Part shown: piece by piece, positions 8,469-15,304 of the stretch | How positions within the stretch are numbered: the stretch's first letter is position 1 | How the letters are laid out: every line of letters starts with the position of its first letter | NCBI GenBank assembly: GCA_047615875.1 | Contig: JBLHGU010000068.1 | Coordinates: forward strand, 1 to 24,206 | Length of the DNA stretch: 24,206 nucleotides | Reading direction: 5' to 3' | From: JBLHGU01 sp047615875 | GTDB taxonomy: Bacteria; Pseudomonadota; Gammaproteobacteria; Arenicellales; CAJQKF01 | Position numbers and translations under genes: made by a program | The notes under the pieces: generated by a model | What the model saw: the letters and a program-made list of their open reading frames with translations, nothing else | Database searches by the model: none | What the model was told of the DNA's origin: nothing

Positions 8469-9572
8469 CTAACGCAATCTGGATTCGCCAAATAGCGACG
8501 AGAGCCATTCCCTGTCGATGGCCTCAAGCTTCCGCCCCCGATGCCCAACCATGGTTTCTGCGGCGACCAGGGCATTGATGATAGCTTCTTCGGTGCTTTC
8601 CACCGTGGCCCTGAACAGCGGATCAATCACTTCCGCCGGCAACAGCGACATTGTTTCGGTCGGATCGTCGCCGCCCGCTCGAGTGCTTCGGGCCGTACTG
8701 AAAGCAATGAATAAATCCCCTGAACCGTTATTGCCCGAAGTACCGGTGCGCCCCATGCCGAGGGCGCAGCGTCGCGCAATTCGTTGCAACTGCAGCGGCA
8801 ACAAGGGCGCATCAGTCGCAATCACGACAATCAGTGAACCTGAGTCATCCCCCGGGTTTGGTGCAGGTCCGGCGAGTTCCCCGACCGGTACACCACGAAT
8901 AGTCAGCTCGTCGCGCCGTCCGAAATTCGCTTGTACCAGCGCGCCAAGCGTATAGTGCCGATTGCCGATCGACAGTGCTCTTGACGCAGTACCTGTACCG
9001 CCCTTGTATGCATAACAGCGCATTCCAGTGCCGCCGCCAACATTGCCCTCAAGAACCGAACCGCCAGCCGCATTCTCCAGCGCCTTGGAAACGTGAGCTG
9101 CGGTGACGTGGAAACCGTTGATATCGTTCATCACGTCGTCGCAGGTTTCGGCTACAACCGGCAGCAGCCACGGGTCCTGGGCTGCGTCATACTCGGGCCG
9201 ACGCGTCAGCCATTGCAGGCTAGCATGATGAACCATACCAACGCTGTGGGTGTTGGTCAGCATGATCGGCCCGGTGAAGGTTCCGGATTCATTGATCCAG
9301 TGCGCGCCGGTCATCTCGCCGTTGCCGTTGAAGGACGATATCGCGGCCCAGGTGGGTTCGAAGAGATTTTCCTGCGCACTCGGTAGAATCGCGGTCACAC
9401 CAGTACGCACCGCGACCGGACCCGTGACATCGGCCGCCAGGTCGTCGACAATAGTTTGGTATCCGACCCGAACGCCCGGCACATCAGTAATAGCATTCGC
9501 GGCACCAGGCTGCCCTGTAAACGGAATTCCGAGATCGCGGGCTCTAGTGTGCTGCGGCATGGATTGAAGCAT
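8469..9572 (-). CDS. P1/S58-family peptidase (DmpA/BapA-like L-aminopeptidase/D-esterase)
   Basis: A 367-residue member of the S58 (DmpA) family, N-terminal nucleophile-type aminopeptidases that cleave themselves into two chains. Family landmarks are present: ITDVPGVRVGYQT near the start, TNTHSVG, NVGGGTGM, and GDDSGSLIVV, where cleavage should fall between G245 and S246, freeing the catalytic Ser. GRTGTSGNNGSGDLFIAFSTA follows, as in DmpA. Relatives release N-terminal D- or L-amino acids or beta-amino acids; which applies here is unknown. No signal peptide is seen. The gene is richer in GC than most neighbours (sampled stretches 53-63 percent), and a transposase-derived repeat end lies upstream at about 9712-9735, so recent acquisition is possible. 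The start at 9572 has only a weak GAGA ahead. Confidence 0.9.
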   Translation of the reverse strand: MLQSMPQHTRARDLGIPFTGQPGAANAITDVPGVRVGYQTIVDDLAADVTGPVAVRTGVTAILPSAQENLFEPTWAAISSFNGNGEMTGAHWINESGTFTGPIMLTNTHSVGMVHHASLQWLTRRPEYDAAQDPWLLPVVAETCDDVMNDINGFHVTAAHVSKALENAAGGSVLEGNVGGGTGMRCYAYKGGTGTASRALSIGNRHYTLGALVQANFGRRDELTIRGVPVGELAGPAPNPGDDSGSLIVVIATDAPLLPLQLQRIARRCALGMGRTGTSGNNGSGDLFIAFSTARSTRAGGDDPTETMSLLPAEVIDPLFRATVESTEEAIINALVAAETMVGHRGRKLEAIDREWLSSLFGESRLR

Positions 9573-9707
9573 GATAATGGTCTCGTAAATCGTATCAAGT
9601 ATACCGATTTGTCGTTCAGAACTCTGGGGACCATATATCTAATTGGTTGAAGACAAATTAGATAAGCGGCTTTGATCTTTTATGATTTCTAAAATCCAAT
9701 AAACCGG

Positions 9708-10021
9708 TTATATCAATGCACGACCCCTTAATTCTTTTTGATATTCCTTACCGGCTATACCATTACGTTTATATTTCTTAGAGGCACGAATGGACTTTAT
9801 TTCTCCGTGCACAGGTGAAAGCTTTTTAAGTGCTCTGCAAGCAATCAGTTTTTTTCGTTCCTTGCGCTCCAGAACACTAATGAAGGGTCGTTGAATTTCG
9901 ATTGATCCAGTGCATGAATGCTTTCGGGTGGAGAGTAAAGATGCCTTTCTTCATGATGCTCTTCAAGAAGAGCAATAACTTCTCCATCTTTTAAGTCATC
10001 ACGCTTAACAATATTTTTCAT
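9708..10021 (-). pseudogene. GNAT N-acetyltransferase remnant, frameshifted and 3'-truncated
   Basis: Read on the minus strand from ATG at 10021, the protein begins MKNIVKRDDLKDGEVIALL and continues through SPPESIHALD and FWSAR, the N-terminal half of a GNAT acetyltransferase. It stops early at 9845. Shifting frame at the run of seven T (plus strand 9849-9855) restores LIACRALKKLSPVHGEIKS and then KRNGIAGK, the acetyl-CoA binding turn. After that the similarity ends where a sequence ending in GGGGTCG (minus strand, about 9722-9728) takes over, and the frame stops at 9708. So the gene has both a one-base loss in a homopolymer and a lost C-terminal half. The open frame upstream of 10021 (to 10219) is not part of the family. 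Confidence 0.72.
9712..9735 (-). mobile_element. Partial end of a transposase-derived repeat
   Basis: On the minus strand this reads AATTAAGGGGTCGTGCATTG followed by ATAT. It aligns with the end of the repeat copy at 13906-14050 (AATCAAGGGGTCGATCATTG). It sits exactly where the GNAT remnant loses similarity to its family, which suggests the element inserted there or that a rearrangement used it. No transposase codons are visible on the peptidase side, so only one end is preserved. Confidence 0.4.
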
Positions 10022-10290
10022 TTTCGGCACTTTGAGGCGCATCGGGGTTGTAGAAAAACCAATCGTTTTTTTATAGCACAAAAGTTGAACAAAGAATACG
10101 TTTGTGGGTAAATTACAGGAACACAAACTCTGACAATATAATTTGAGGGCGCTATCCTCACCTGTTTTCAAAATACAAATATATTGCTTTAATTTTCCTA
10201 CCGCTTCAACACCCAGCAAAATTGCGACCCGTGCTTTTGCACCGAACCCATTTTAGACACATGCTATAAGTCATTTTCACCAATGACCGT

Positions 10291-10563
10291 TTATTCAAAT
10301 ATTTCAGAAAATATGGCATAGCCCAAAACCATGCTAACTCCAATAATTGCACAGTTATCAGACTTCCCTAATAATTCTTTTCCAAAATCGGAGTAATCCT
10401 CGATTGGGGCGCGTTTAAACGATTTAATTAATTTTATCTGCAATGGGTTTTGAGTATCTATATGTTTTCGAGCACGATGCTGATAGGTAAAACCTAAAAA
10501 GCAAATCAGTATGCCGATTATGCCAATGATATCGATGATTGATTTCATGACTTTTGACAGCAT
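10291..10563 (-). CDS. Small membrane protein of unknown function
   Basis: A 90-residue protein I do not recognise. It has an N-terminal membrane helix (IIDIIGIIGILICFLGFTY), a basic middle part (HRARKHID, KLIKSFKRAP) and a second hydrophobic stretch near the C-terminus (CAIIGVSMVLGYAIF), so two membrane passes with the charged loop between them are likely. The start may be the ATG at 10563 or the one five codons later (10548); neither has a good Shine-Dalgarno. A 9-bp inverted repeat (10565-10573 with 10581-10589) lies directly before the first ATG and could control expression. Composition is AT-rich like the surrounding intergenic DNA. It may be a real small gene or a relic. Confidence 0.45.
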   Translation of the reverse strand: MLSKVMKSIIDIIGIIGILICFLGFTYQHRARKHIDTQNPLQIKLIKSFKRAPIEDYSDFGKELLGKSDNCAIIGVSMVLGYAIFSEIFE

Positions 10564-10564
10564 A

Positions 10565-10589
10565 AATCAAAGGAAATATACCTTTGATT
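10565..10589. promoter_or_regulatory. 9-bp perfect inverted repeat before the small membrane gene
   Basis: AATCAAAGG at 10565-10573 is repeated in inverse at 10581-10589 with seven bases between. The left arm is one base from the ATG of the minus-strand gene. In RNA it would form a hairpin covering the start region; as DNA it could be an operator. Nearby at 10600-10609 lies the palindrome AGGTATACCT. Confidence 0.4.
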
Positions 10590-11038
10590 ATAAATTAGCA
10601 GGTATACCTTACTATTCTTCTCCATAATTCACTGCCTTCAAAACTAATCGAATATTATACGTTTTATTTTTACAAATTTTTCTGATTCAGTAAAAAAATA
10701 TACCATCACTTTCTTACTAAAAACTGGTTTTTCATCAATAAAGCAAAATCACTTAAACCGCTATAACGCTACTTCCCAAATGGATTTTTCAACTCAGAGA
10801 GGCGAGGAAACACGGAAGGATTTAATCGATCGGCTCACTCAGCTAATCTAGTACTGATTTCGACATTCTCCAAATAACCAGCACCAGTAGCATTAAAGCC
10901 ACAAAGGTAAATCTAGTCGCCATCCAGTTATTTGCTAGAATAAGAACAAATTACACCGGATCAGGTCATGATTTTAGTGAGCGTATTTGGTCGATCTATA
11001 TGAATAGCCAACGTGTAGGAGTTGATATAAATGAAAGA

Positions 11039-11183
11039 TCTAAAGGCGTCAATTATTAATTTAACCTGTTAGTTGAAATTCAATCTGATGGTCTCTACCT
11101 CGGTTCATTACATGGCAAAAAGTGTTCATACCTTTAAATCTTAATAGCAAGATAGTTTTATCAATGAATGACCATTTAATTAT
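11039..11183 (-). mobile_element. RAYT-derived miniature repeat, copy 1
   Basis: This 145-base block matches 13906-14050 without gaps, with an identical 31-base core. On the minus strand, codons 11129-11061 read MNTFCHVMNRGRDHQ and then EFQLTG before a stop. HVMNRGR is the start of the Y1-type REP-associated transposase domain. The outer ends (AAAGG at the left, CCATTTAA at the right) are decayed versions of the AAAGGGG/CCCCTT ends seen in copy 2. Confidence 0.7.
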
Positions 11184-11361
11184 TAAACTCTTTCCTTGCT
11201 GGATGAATGACCGAAGCGACCCCACAGCATTGATCACCTGCCGCCCTTGAATGGCGGATTAATATAATTCCAAAACAACTGTCACGTATTGTTCGCCAGG
11301 CGTTCAAGAAAAACTATGGTTTAGGCAGGATTAACTTTTTCAGCGGGAGTTTCTGACCAAC

Positions 11362-11380
11362 ATTGTCAATCCTTGACAAT
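11362..11380. promoter_or_regulatory. Operator-like inverted repeat upstream of the ice-binding-like gene
   Basis: ATTGTCAA at 11362-11369 and TTGACAAT at 11373-11380 form a perfect 8-bp inverted repeat with a three-base centre. It lies about 150 bases ahead of the start codon and about 90 bases upstream of the proposed -35 box. The right arm contains TTGACA, but no good -10 box follows at the right spacing. A dimeric regulator site is the simplest reading. Confidence 0.4.
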
Positions 11381-11469
11381 TTTGTGAACTTGCTACCAAA
11401 GCATCAACACCGAATATAATTCGGCCCTACTTTTAACTTATTGTTTTATCTGAATTTAAATTGAAATTC

Positions 11470-11498
11470 TTAACTTGGCGCTAACATTGCATTATAAA
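11470..11498 (+). promoter_or_regulatory. Sigma-70-type promoter for the ice-binding-like gene
   Basis: TTAACT (11470-11475) and TATAAA (11493-11498) are separated by 17 bases, matching the -35 and -10 consensus at four and five of six positions. Transcription would begin near 11505, giving a leader of about 25 bases that contains AGGA at 11517-11520, nine bases before the ATG. Confidence 0.5.
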
Positions 11499-11529
11499 TT
11501 TACTCCAGCCAAAAACAGGAACGAATATT

Positions 11530-13809
11530 ATGAACTTTTCCAGGCAACTCCTCTTTATCTCGCTATTTTCTGTTGTGTCTGGGGCACAAGCGGTTTCCAC
11601 GCCGCTACTAGGTTCAGACCTAAATAGCCAGACGGTCTATTCCAGCGCAGCCATAACAACGGGCGCAAGTTCAATCGTTGGTGGTAATCTTCAGGCAGTT
11701 GCCGGCGCAACCCTAGGCGCGGCCACAATTGTCGGTGGCAATCTTGTGGCCGGAGCCGCAGTTACGCTCGGTGCATCTGGAAAAGTAGTTGGCTATGTTA
11801 CGGCCCGTGAAGCTGGAACGCTCGGCGCAGATGCAACAATCGGTGGTAATTTTACAACCGGGGCAGCTGCAACACTAGGCGCGTATGCAATCGTCAGTGG
11901 CGATCTTTTGGCTGGGGCCGTAGTAACTCTCGGCGCTAGTGCAAACGTCAAAGGCAATATGTTAGAGAGCCATTTAGAGCACTTTTCCACAGTCGACCAG
12001 GCCGCGGCTGATAATAAACAAACACAATTAAATCGGGCACAACTTAAACAGGCGCAAGTAGCCCTGAGCAGCATGCGCATAAACACTAAGCTTGCGACAA
12101 CGATTACCGAAAACAAAACGCTCCAACCAGGCGTCTATCATGCGGCGAATCTGTCGACGACTGCGGGCATAACACTCACCCTTGACGGTAACAACAAACC
12201 CAACTTTTGGGTTTTCAATGTCGACACCTATATTGCCTTTGGTGCTAATCTGACAATAGAGTTGCTCAATGTAACCGCAGACAGCAGTATTATCTGGAAT
12301 ACAGGGGGCTATACATTCATCGGCGCAGGCTCGAATGTCATAGGTACTATTTTTACTGGTTCCTACGTCACCACTGGTGAAGGCTCAACGCTAACAGGCA
12401 TTGGCAAAGCGTGTGGTGGTGTCTTTACATCTGATGGGGCTGTCACATTAGGCGCTAATAACACAATGGGGGCGGAGGGCTGCACTGTTGGCGCCGCCAA
12501 TAACTTCATAATAGAGGAAAGTGGCATAGCCAGTTTCTTCATAGGGGGAATTACAGGCGCGAATGCTGGGCCCGATCAAAGCGTTAACATTGGAGATAAT
12601 GTCACACTTATTGGAAGTGAGAGCGGAGGGACGCATAATAATGGCGCCTATGCCTGGAAACAAATTGGCTCGACAAGTTTGACAGGCACGCTGCTCAACA
12701 GTGCTGCTGCGATAAGCCCAACATTCACCGCACCAGCGGTAGATGTCGGTGGTAAAACTTTCTCCTTTGAACTCACCTTCATCGATATCAATGGCACTAG
12801 CACTAAAGACATTGTCAATATCACTGTCACCAACGTGAATAATGCACCGACAGCTATTGCCGGAGTGACCCAGTCTATCTCAGCCGATTCTCCAGTAAGA
12901 CTGGACGGATCATCAAGCTATGATCCTGACAGTGATGAGCTGAGCTATCAGTGGAAACAGATGGGAGGAACTACCAAAGTTGAACTCTTCAATTCAGATT
13001 CTGCATACCCGACCTTCACACCCAAAAATTCGAACCAACTGGTATTCCAGCTTACTGTTAGTGATGGCAAGGTTAGTGCTGTGGACCACGTCACGATCAT
13101 GGTCAACACTGGCAATAACTATCCAATGGCCAAAGCCGGGGACTCTCAAAATATTGACGAAAATACCCTCTTCGAAATGCATGGGGGTTCCAGTGAAGAC
13201 CCTGATAGTGACACACTGACTTATGAATGGACGCAGATTGGTTCAACAATACCTGTGATTATCTCTGATTCAACTACGGCTACACCCTCCTTTTTGGCGC
13301 CCCACGTCAATGTCGAAGGAGAAAATTTAACCTTCGAGGTGATGGTAAATGACGGCAATGGCGGCACATCGTATGACAAGGTGACCTTTCATGTACGACA
13401 CACCAGTGACATTCCTAACGTCTCAAACGCGCAACCAAGCTCAGCCTGCCTCTGGCCGCGAGACCACAAGCTTTTACTTGTCAAAATTACCGGCATAAGC
13501 GACACAGATGATAACGCTACTATCACTATCGATAGTGTAACCCAGGATGAAGCGACCAACGGCACTGGTATCGGCGACACAGCCATTGGCGACACAGGGC
13601 CTGATGCGGTCATCGAAGATGGGAATCTGTACCTACGCGCAGAAAGTTCTGACACAGGTGACGGTCGTGTGTATCACGTCAACTTTACCGCATCAAACGC
13701 CAATGGCGAGAAAGCTGGCAAAATTGATGTGCGCGTACCAAATGACCAGGGCAGCGCGTCCTGCGACAGCGTTATCGACAGTGGCGAAAACTACGACTCG
13801 ATCCTATAG
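11530..13809 (+). CDS. Secreted DUF3494 (ice-binding-like) protein with PKD-like domains
   Basis: A 759-residue exported protein. Residues 1-21 are a signal peptide ending AQA. Residues 47-143 hold five imperfect 18-20-residue repeats (patterns IVGGNL and TLGA) that suggest a beta-solenoid. A helix rich in Gln/Ala (about 153-182) and then PGVYHAANLST through GAVTLGANNT (200-311) match DUF3494, the ice-binding/ice-adhesin fold. Three Ig-like PKD/cadherin-type domains follow (about 345-436, 437-527, 530-624; each with YDPDSD- or EDPDSD-type turns that bind calcium in relatives). A C-terminal domain (636-745) has LWPRDHK and TQDEATNG. No sorting signal or anchor is seen at the end. The role is probably ice or surface binding, but freezing-related function is inference. 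The gene has its own promoter and terminator and is bracketed by two direct repeats. Confidence 0.85.
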   Translation: MNFSRQLLFISLFSVVSGAQAVSTPLLGSDLNSQTVYSSAAITTGASSIVGGNLQAVAGATLGAATIVGGNLVAGAAVTLGASGKVVGYVTAREAGTLGADATIGGNFTTGAAATLGAYAIVSGDLLAGAVVTLGASANVKGNMLESHLEHFSTVDQAAADNKQTQLNRAQLKQAQVALSSMRINTKLATTITENKTLQPGVYHAANLSTTAGITLTLDGNNKPNFWVFNVDTYIAFGANLTIELLNVTADSSIIWNTGGYTFIGAGSNVIGTIFTGSYVTTGEGSTLTGIGKACGGVFTSDGAVTLGANNTMGAEGCTVGAANNFIIEESGIASFFIGGITGANAGPDQSVNIGDNVTLIGSESGGTHNNGAYAWKQIGSTSLTGTLLNSAAAISPTFTAPAVDVGGKTFSFELTFIDINGTSTKDIVNITVTNVNNAPTAIAGVTQSISADSPVRLDGSSSYDPDSDELSYQWKQMGGTTKVELFNSDSAYPTFTPKNSNQLVFQLTVSDGKVSAVDHVTIMVNTGNNYPMAKAGDSQNIDENTLFEMHGGSSEDPDSDTLTYEWTQIGSTIPVIISDSTTATPSFLAPHVNVEGENLTFEVMVNDGNGGTSYDKVTFHVRHTSDIPNVSNAQPSSACLWPRDHKLLLVKITGISDTDDNATITIDSVTQDEATNGTGIGDTAIGDTGPDAVIEDGNLYLRAESSDTGDGRVYHVNFTASNANGEKAGKIDVRVPNDQGSASCDSVIDSGENYDSIL

Positions 13810-13860
13810 GTATCACCGATATCGGATTTACCTTAGCAAACCCGTCATTGTAACCACTTG

Positions 13861-13898
13861 AACCCTGCCTGGGTTTTTCTCAGGCGGGGTTTTCTTTT
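13861..13898 (+). terminator. Rho-independent terminator of the ice-binding-like gene
   Basis: AACCCTGCCTG (13861-13871) pairs with CAGGCGGGGTT (13881-13891) through eleven positions, one being G-U, with a nine-base loop. It is followed by TTTCTTTT. It lies 52 bases after the stop codon. Confidence 0.85.
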
Positions 13899-13905
13899 GG
13901 AAGAG

Positions 13906-14050
13906 TCTAAAGGGGCCGCTTATTGCTTTAACCCGTTAATTGAAATTTAGCCTGATGGTCTCTACCTCGGTTCATTACATGGTAATTAGTGTTCATACTT
14001 GTAAATCACAATAGCTCAATAATTTTATCAATGATCGACCCCTTGATTCC
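13906..14050 (-). mobile_element. RAYT-derived miniature repeat, copy 2
   Basis: Gapless match to 11039-11183 in the same orientation. On the minus strand, codons 13996-13928 read MNTNYHVMNRGRDHQ, then KFQLTG and a stop, the opening of a REP-associated tyrosine transposase (Y1 family) cut off at the same residue as in copy 1. The ends carry inverted AAAGGGGCC (13909-13917) and GACCCCTTG (14035-14043), so the block looks like a small non-autonomous element with terminal inverted repeats. Confidence 0.7.
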
Positions 14051-14060
14051 ATTGCTTTGC

Positions 14061-14088
14061 AAAAAAACGTCTGACTTACGAAGTCAGA
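14061..14088 (-). terminator. Rho-independent terminator of the deaminase gene
   Basis: On the minus strand TCTGACTT and AAGTCAGA form a perfect 8-bp stem with a three-base loop (14070-14088), followed by CG and a run of seven T (14061-14067). The stem begins one base after the stop codon at 14090-14092. Confidence 0.85.
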
Positions 14089-14089
14089 T

Positions 14090-14541
14090 TTAATGCGTTT
14101 GTGAGCAGTACTTTGCGAAATGCTCTGACAGTTCATTTCTAACTTCCTTTTCAAGGATTCCTGTTTCTACTCTGATTCCAGCGTTCTTCAGAATGTCGAT
14201 TCCAGCACCTCTATTCATTGGGTGTGGATCAATGGCGCCAATAAATACTTTCCTTATTCCGCGCTCTACGAGTTCACTCGCACAGGAAGGTGTTCGACCA
14301 ACAAAAGAACACTGCTCCAGTGATACAAAACATGCCACATTTTCCAAACTACCTTCAACAGTATTGATAGCCATAATTTCAGCATGAGGCTCGCCTGGCT
14401 CATTAGTATGTCCCTGGCGATAATCTTTCCATTTCGTGTCAAGGCGCATCCTACTGCCGGATTTGGAGAGCATTTTTCCCTGGCTTTTCGGCCTTCCGAT
14501 AAAGCCTGAGTCATGAAAATTTTGATTTCTGAGCGATTCAT
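14090..14541 (-). pseudogene. RibD-type deaminase-domain gene with one frameshift
   Basis: From ATG at 14541, the minus strand gives MNRSEIKIFMTQAL and KCSPNPAVGCALTRNGKIIA, the start of a riboflavin-type deaminase. The frame then breaks. One base less in the GGG at 14412-14414 (plus strand CCC) separates this part from the second frame, which continues GHTNEPGEPHAEIMAI, SLEQCSFVGRTPSC and GAIDPHPMNRGAGI to the stop at 14090. With the shift repaired, the protein is about 150 residues, a lone deaminase domain with the zinc ligands His-Ala-Glu and both Cys intact and LEPC changed to LEQC. No RibD reductase domain follows. It may be a true pseudogene or carry a sequencing error. The next gene upstream is the RidA-family protein; both handle reactive amines or deamination. 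Confidence 0.75.
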
Positions 14542-14551
14542 TTATTTTGCA

Positions 14552-14640
14552 GCTACGGCTGCGAATCACCGGCAAAATAATGGTGCAGAGCGAAGCGACG
14601 CTGCTTTATTTTTCCCGTGTGCATCCGTCGTCTTAGGCTG
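14552..14640 (-). repeat. Possible attC site 3' of the RidA-family gene
   Basis: Read on the minus strand, CAGCCTAAG (14640-14632) starts an imperfect palindrome. CACGGGAAAAATAA can pair with TTATTTTGCCGGTG across the loop around TCGCTTCGCT, with several unpaired bases, as expected of a folded attC. The first core site nearly mirrors GTTAGGCTG upstream of the same gene (15189-15181). The far end (CGTAGCTGC) lacks one T of a normal GTTRRRY core, so the site is probably decayed. It also forms the leader of the deaminase gene: TTATTTTGC at 14542-14550 inverts exactly at 14572-14580. Confidence 0.42.
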
Positions 14641-14669
14641 AGGTGCGCTGTTTCTTTTGGCCGGCACGA

Positions 14670-15155
14670 TTATTTGATTTCAACTTCGATCCAGGTTTCA
14701 AAGCAAAAGTTATTCGCAAGACTTTGAACACCTATTGTTGCCCGACATCCGATGCCTATTTCCTCACCAAATACTTCGACAAACCGATTGGCCATAGCAG
14801 TGGAAACAAGATGCACATCAGTGAAATCTGGAGCGCATGCGACAAAGTTAAGTGATTTTATAATACTAACTACTCTATCTAAATCTCCTAAAGCCTGCTT
14901 GATTCCGGCAATTGCGTTCATAGCTGTCAGCGCAGCTGCTTCCTGGCCTTGCTCGATAGAAACAGTTTCGCCAAGACGTCCCGGAAACACTGGTTTTTCA
15001 TTTCTAATCGGTACGTGTCCTGACAAATGCAACACATTCCCGACGATGTGGTAGGGCTTCATTGCACCATATAGTGAGCCGTAGTAGTCATCACCCTCTG
15101 TCGGTGGGAGTTCATAGCCTAATTCTTTAATATGAGTCTCGATGTTTTTATTCAT
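14670..15155 (-). CDS. RidA (YjgF/YER057c/UK114)-family protein
   Basis: A 161-residue protein of the RidA superfamily. Recognisable parts are LHLSGHVP (typical VSGQIP-like strand), EQGQEAAALTAMNAIAGIKQALGDLDRVV (the long helix), FTDVHLVSTAMANRFVEVFG, and CRATIGVQSLA with the conserved Arg (R138) of enamine/imine-binding members. Canonical RidA hydrolyses reactive 2-aminoacrylate. This protein is longer than the 125-130-residue canonical form and has an N-terminal extension, as in a subgroup of unclear function. It lies between a deaminase-domain gene and a small unknown gene on the same strand, in what looks like an integron cassette. Complementary core sites flank it (15181-15189 and 14632-14640). 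Confidence 0.85.
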   Translation of the reverse strand: MNKNIETHIKELGYELPPTEGDDYYGSLYGAMKPYHIVGNVLHLSGHVPIRNEKPVFPGRLGETVSIEQGQEAAALTAMNAIAGIKQALGDLDRVVSIIKSLNFVACAPDFTDVHLVSTAMANRFVEVFGEEIGIGCRATIGVQSLANNFCFETWIEVEIK

Positions 15156-15180
15156 TTAGTTAGCCGAGTTAAATATAGAG

Positions 15181-15265
15181 CAGCCTAACCCCGCAATTTG
15201 CGGAAGGCAACTAACGGGCGGGTTTTGGCCCAGCATTTGTTTTTGTAACATTGACTTGTTAGCAC
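15181..15265 (-). repeat. Possible attC site 3' of the 105-residue gene
   Basis: On the minus strand the block begins GTGCTAACAAGTCAATG (15265 on), which has the RYYYAAC-type inverse core followed by the AAGTCAA sequence common in attC sites, and ends in GGGGTTAGGCTG (to 15181). An internal CGTTAG (15216-15211) and a near-palindrome CCGCAATTTGCGG (15190-15202, plus strand) lie inside. The first eight bases are the exact inverse of GTTAGCAC upstream of the gene (minus strand 15645-15638), the pairing expected of an inserted cassette. Pairing of the inner arms is weak, so this is a candidate only. Confidence 0.45.
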
Positions 15266-15304
15266 CTTTAGAAAACCATTGCATGATCGACAAGATATTT
15301 ACCA

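Larger units (their letters stand above)
10590..11529. other. Long AT-rich intergenic region
   Basis: About 940 bases without a convincing gene. It holds one copy of the transposase-derived repeat (11039-11183), an 8-bp inverted repeat at 11362-11380 and a promoter for the downstream gene at 11470-11498. A minus-strand frame at 10843-10923 would give a 26-residue single-helix peptide (MATRFTFVALMLLVLVIW), but it has no ribosome site and I do not count it as a gene. The rest shows no similarity I can name. Confidence 0.5.

Noticed and set aside
8272..8508. Minus-strand open frame of 78 residues
   Set aside because: It overlaps the ends of two convergent genes, has no ribosome site, and its hydrophobic stretch matches nothing.
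8518..9567. Long open frames on the plus strand (8518-8955, 9093-9386, 9250-9567)
   Set aside because: They lie opposite the S58 peptidase, whose catalytic motifs are unmistakable; high GC makes spurious open frames there.
10022..10219. N-terminal part of the 124-residue minus-strand open frame above the GNAT remnant
   Set aside because: The GNAT similarity begins at the ATG 10021; the upstream part has no family likeness and is probably noise or an unrelated remnant.
10843..10923. 26-residue single-helix peptide on the minus strand
   Set aside because: Hydrophobic enough to be a small membrane peptide, but no ribosome site and no context; such frames are common by chance.
13922..13945. TTAAC...GTTAA sequence in the repeat copies as an attC core
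   Set aside because: The same block encodes the start of a Y1 transposase and its ends match that type of element better; no attC-like palindrome surrounds it.
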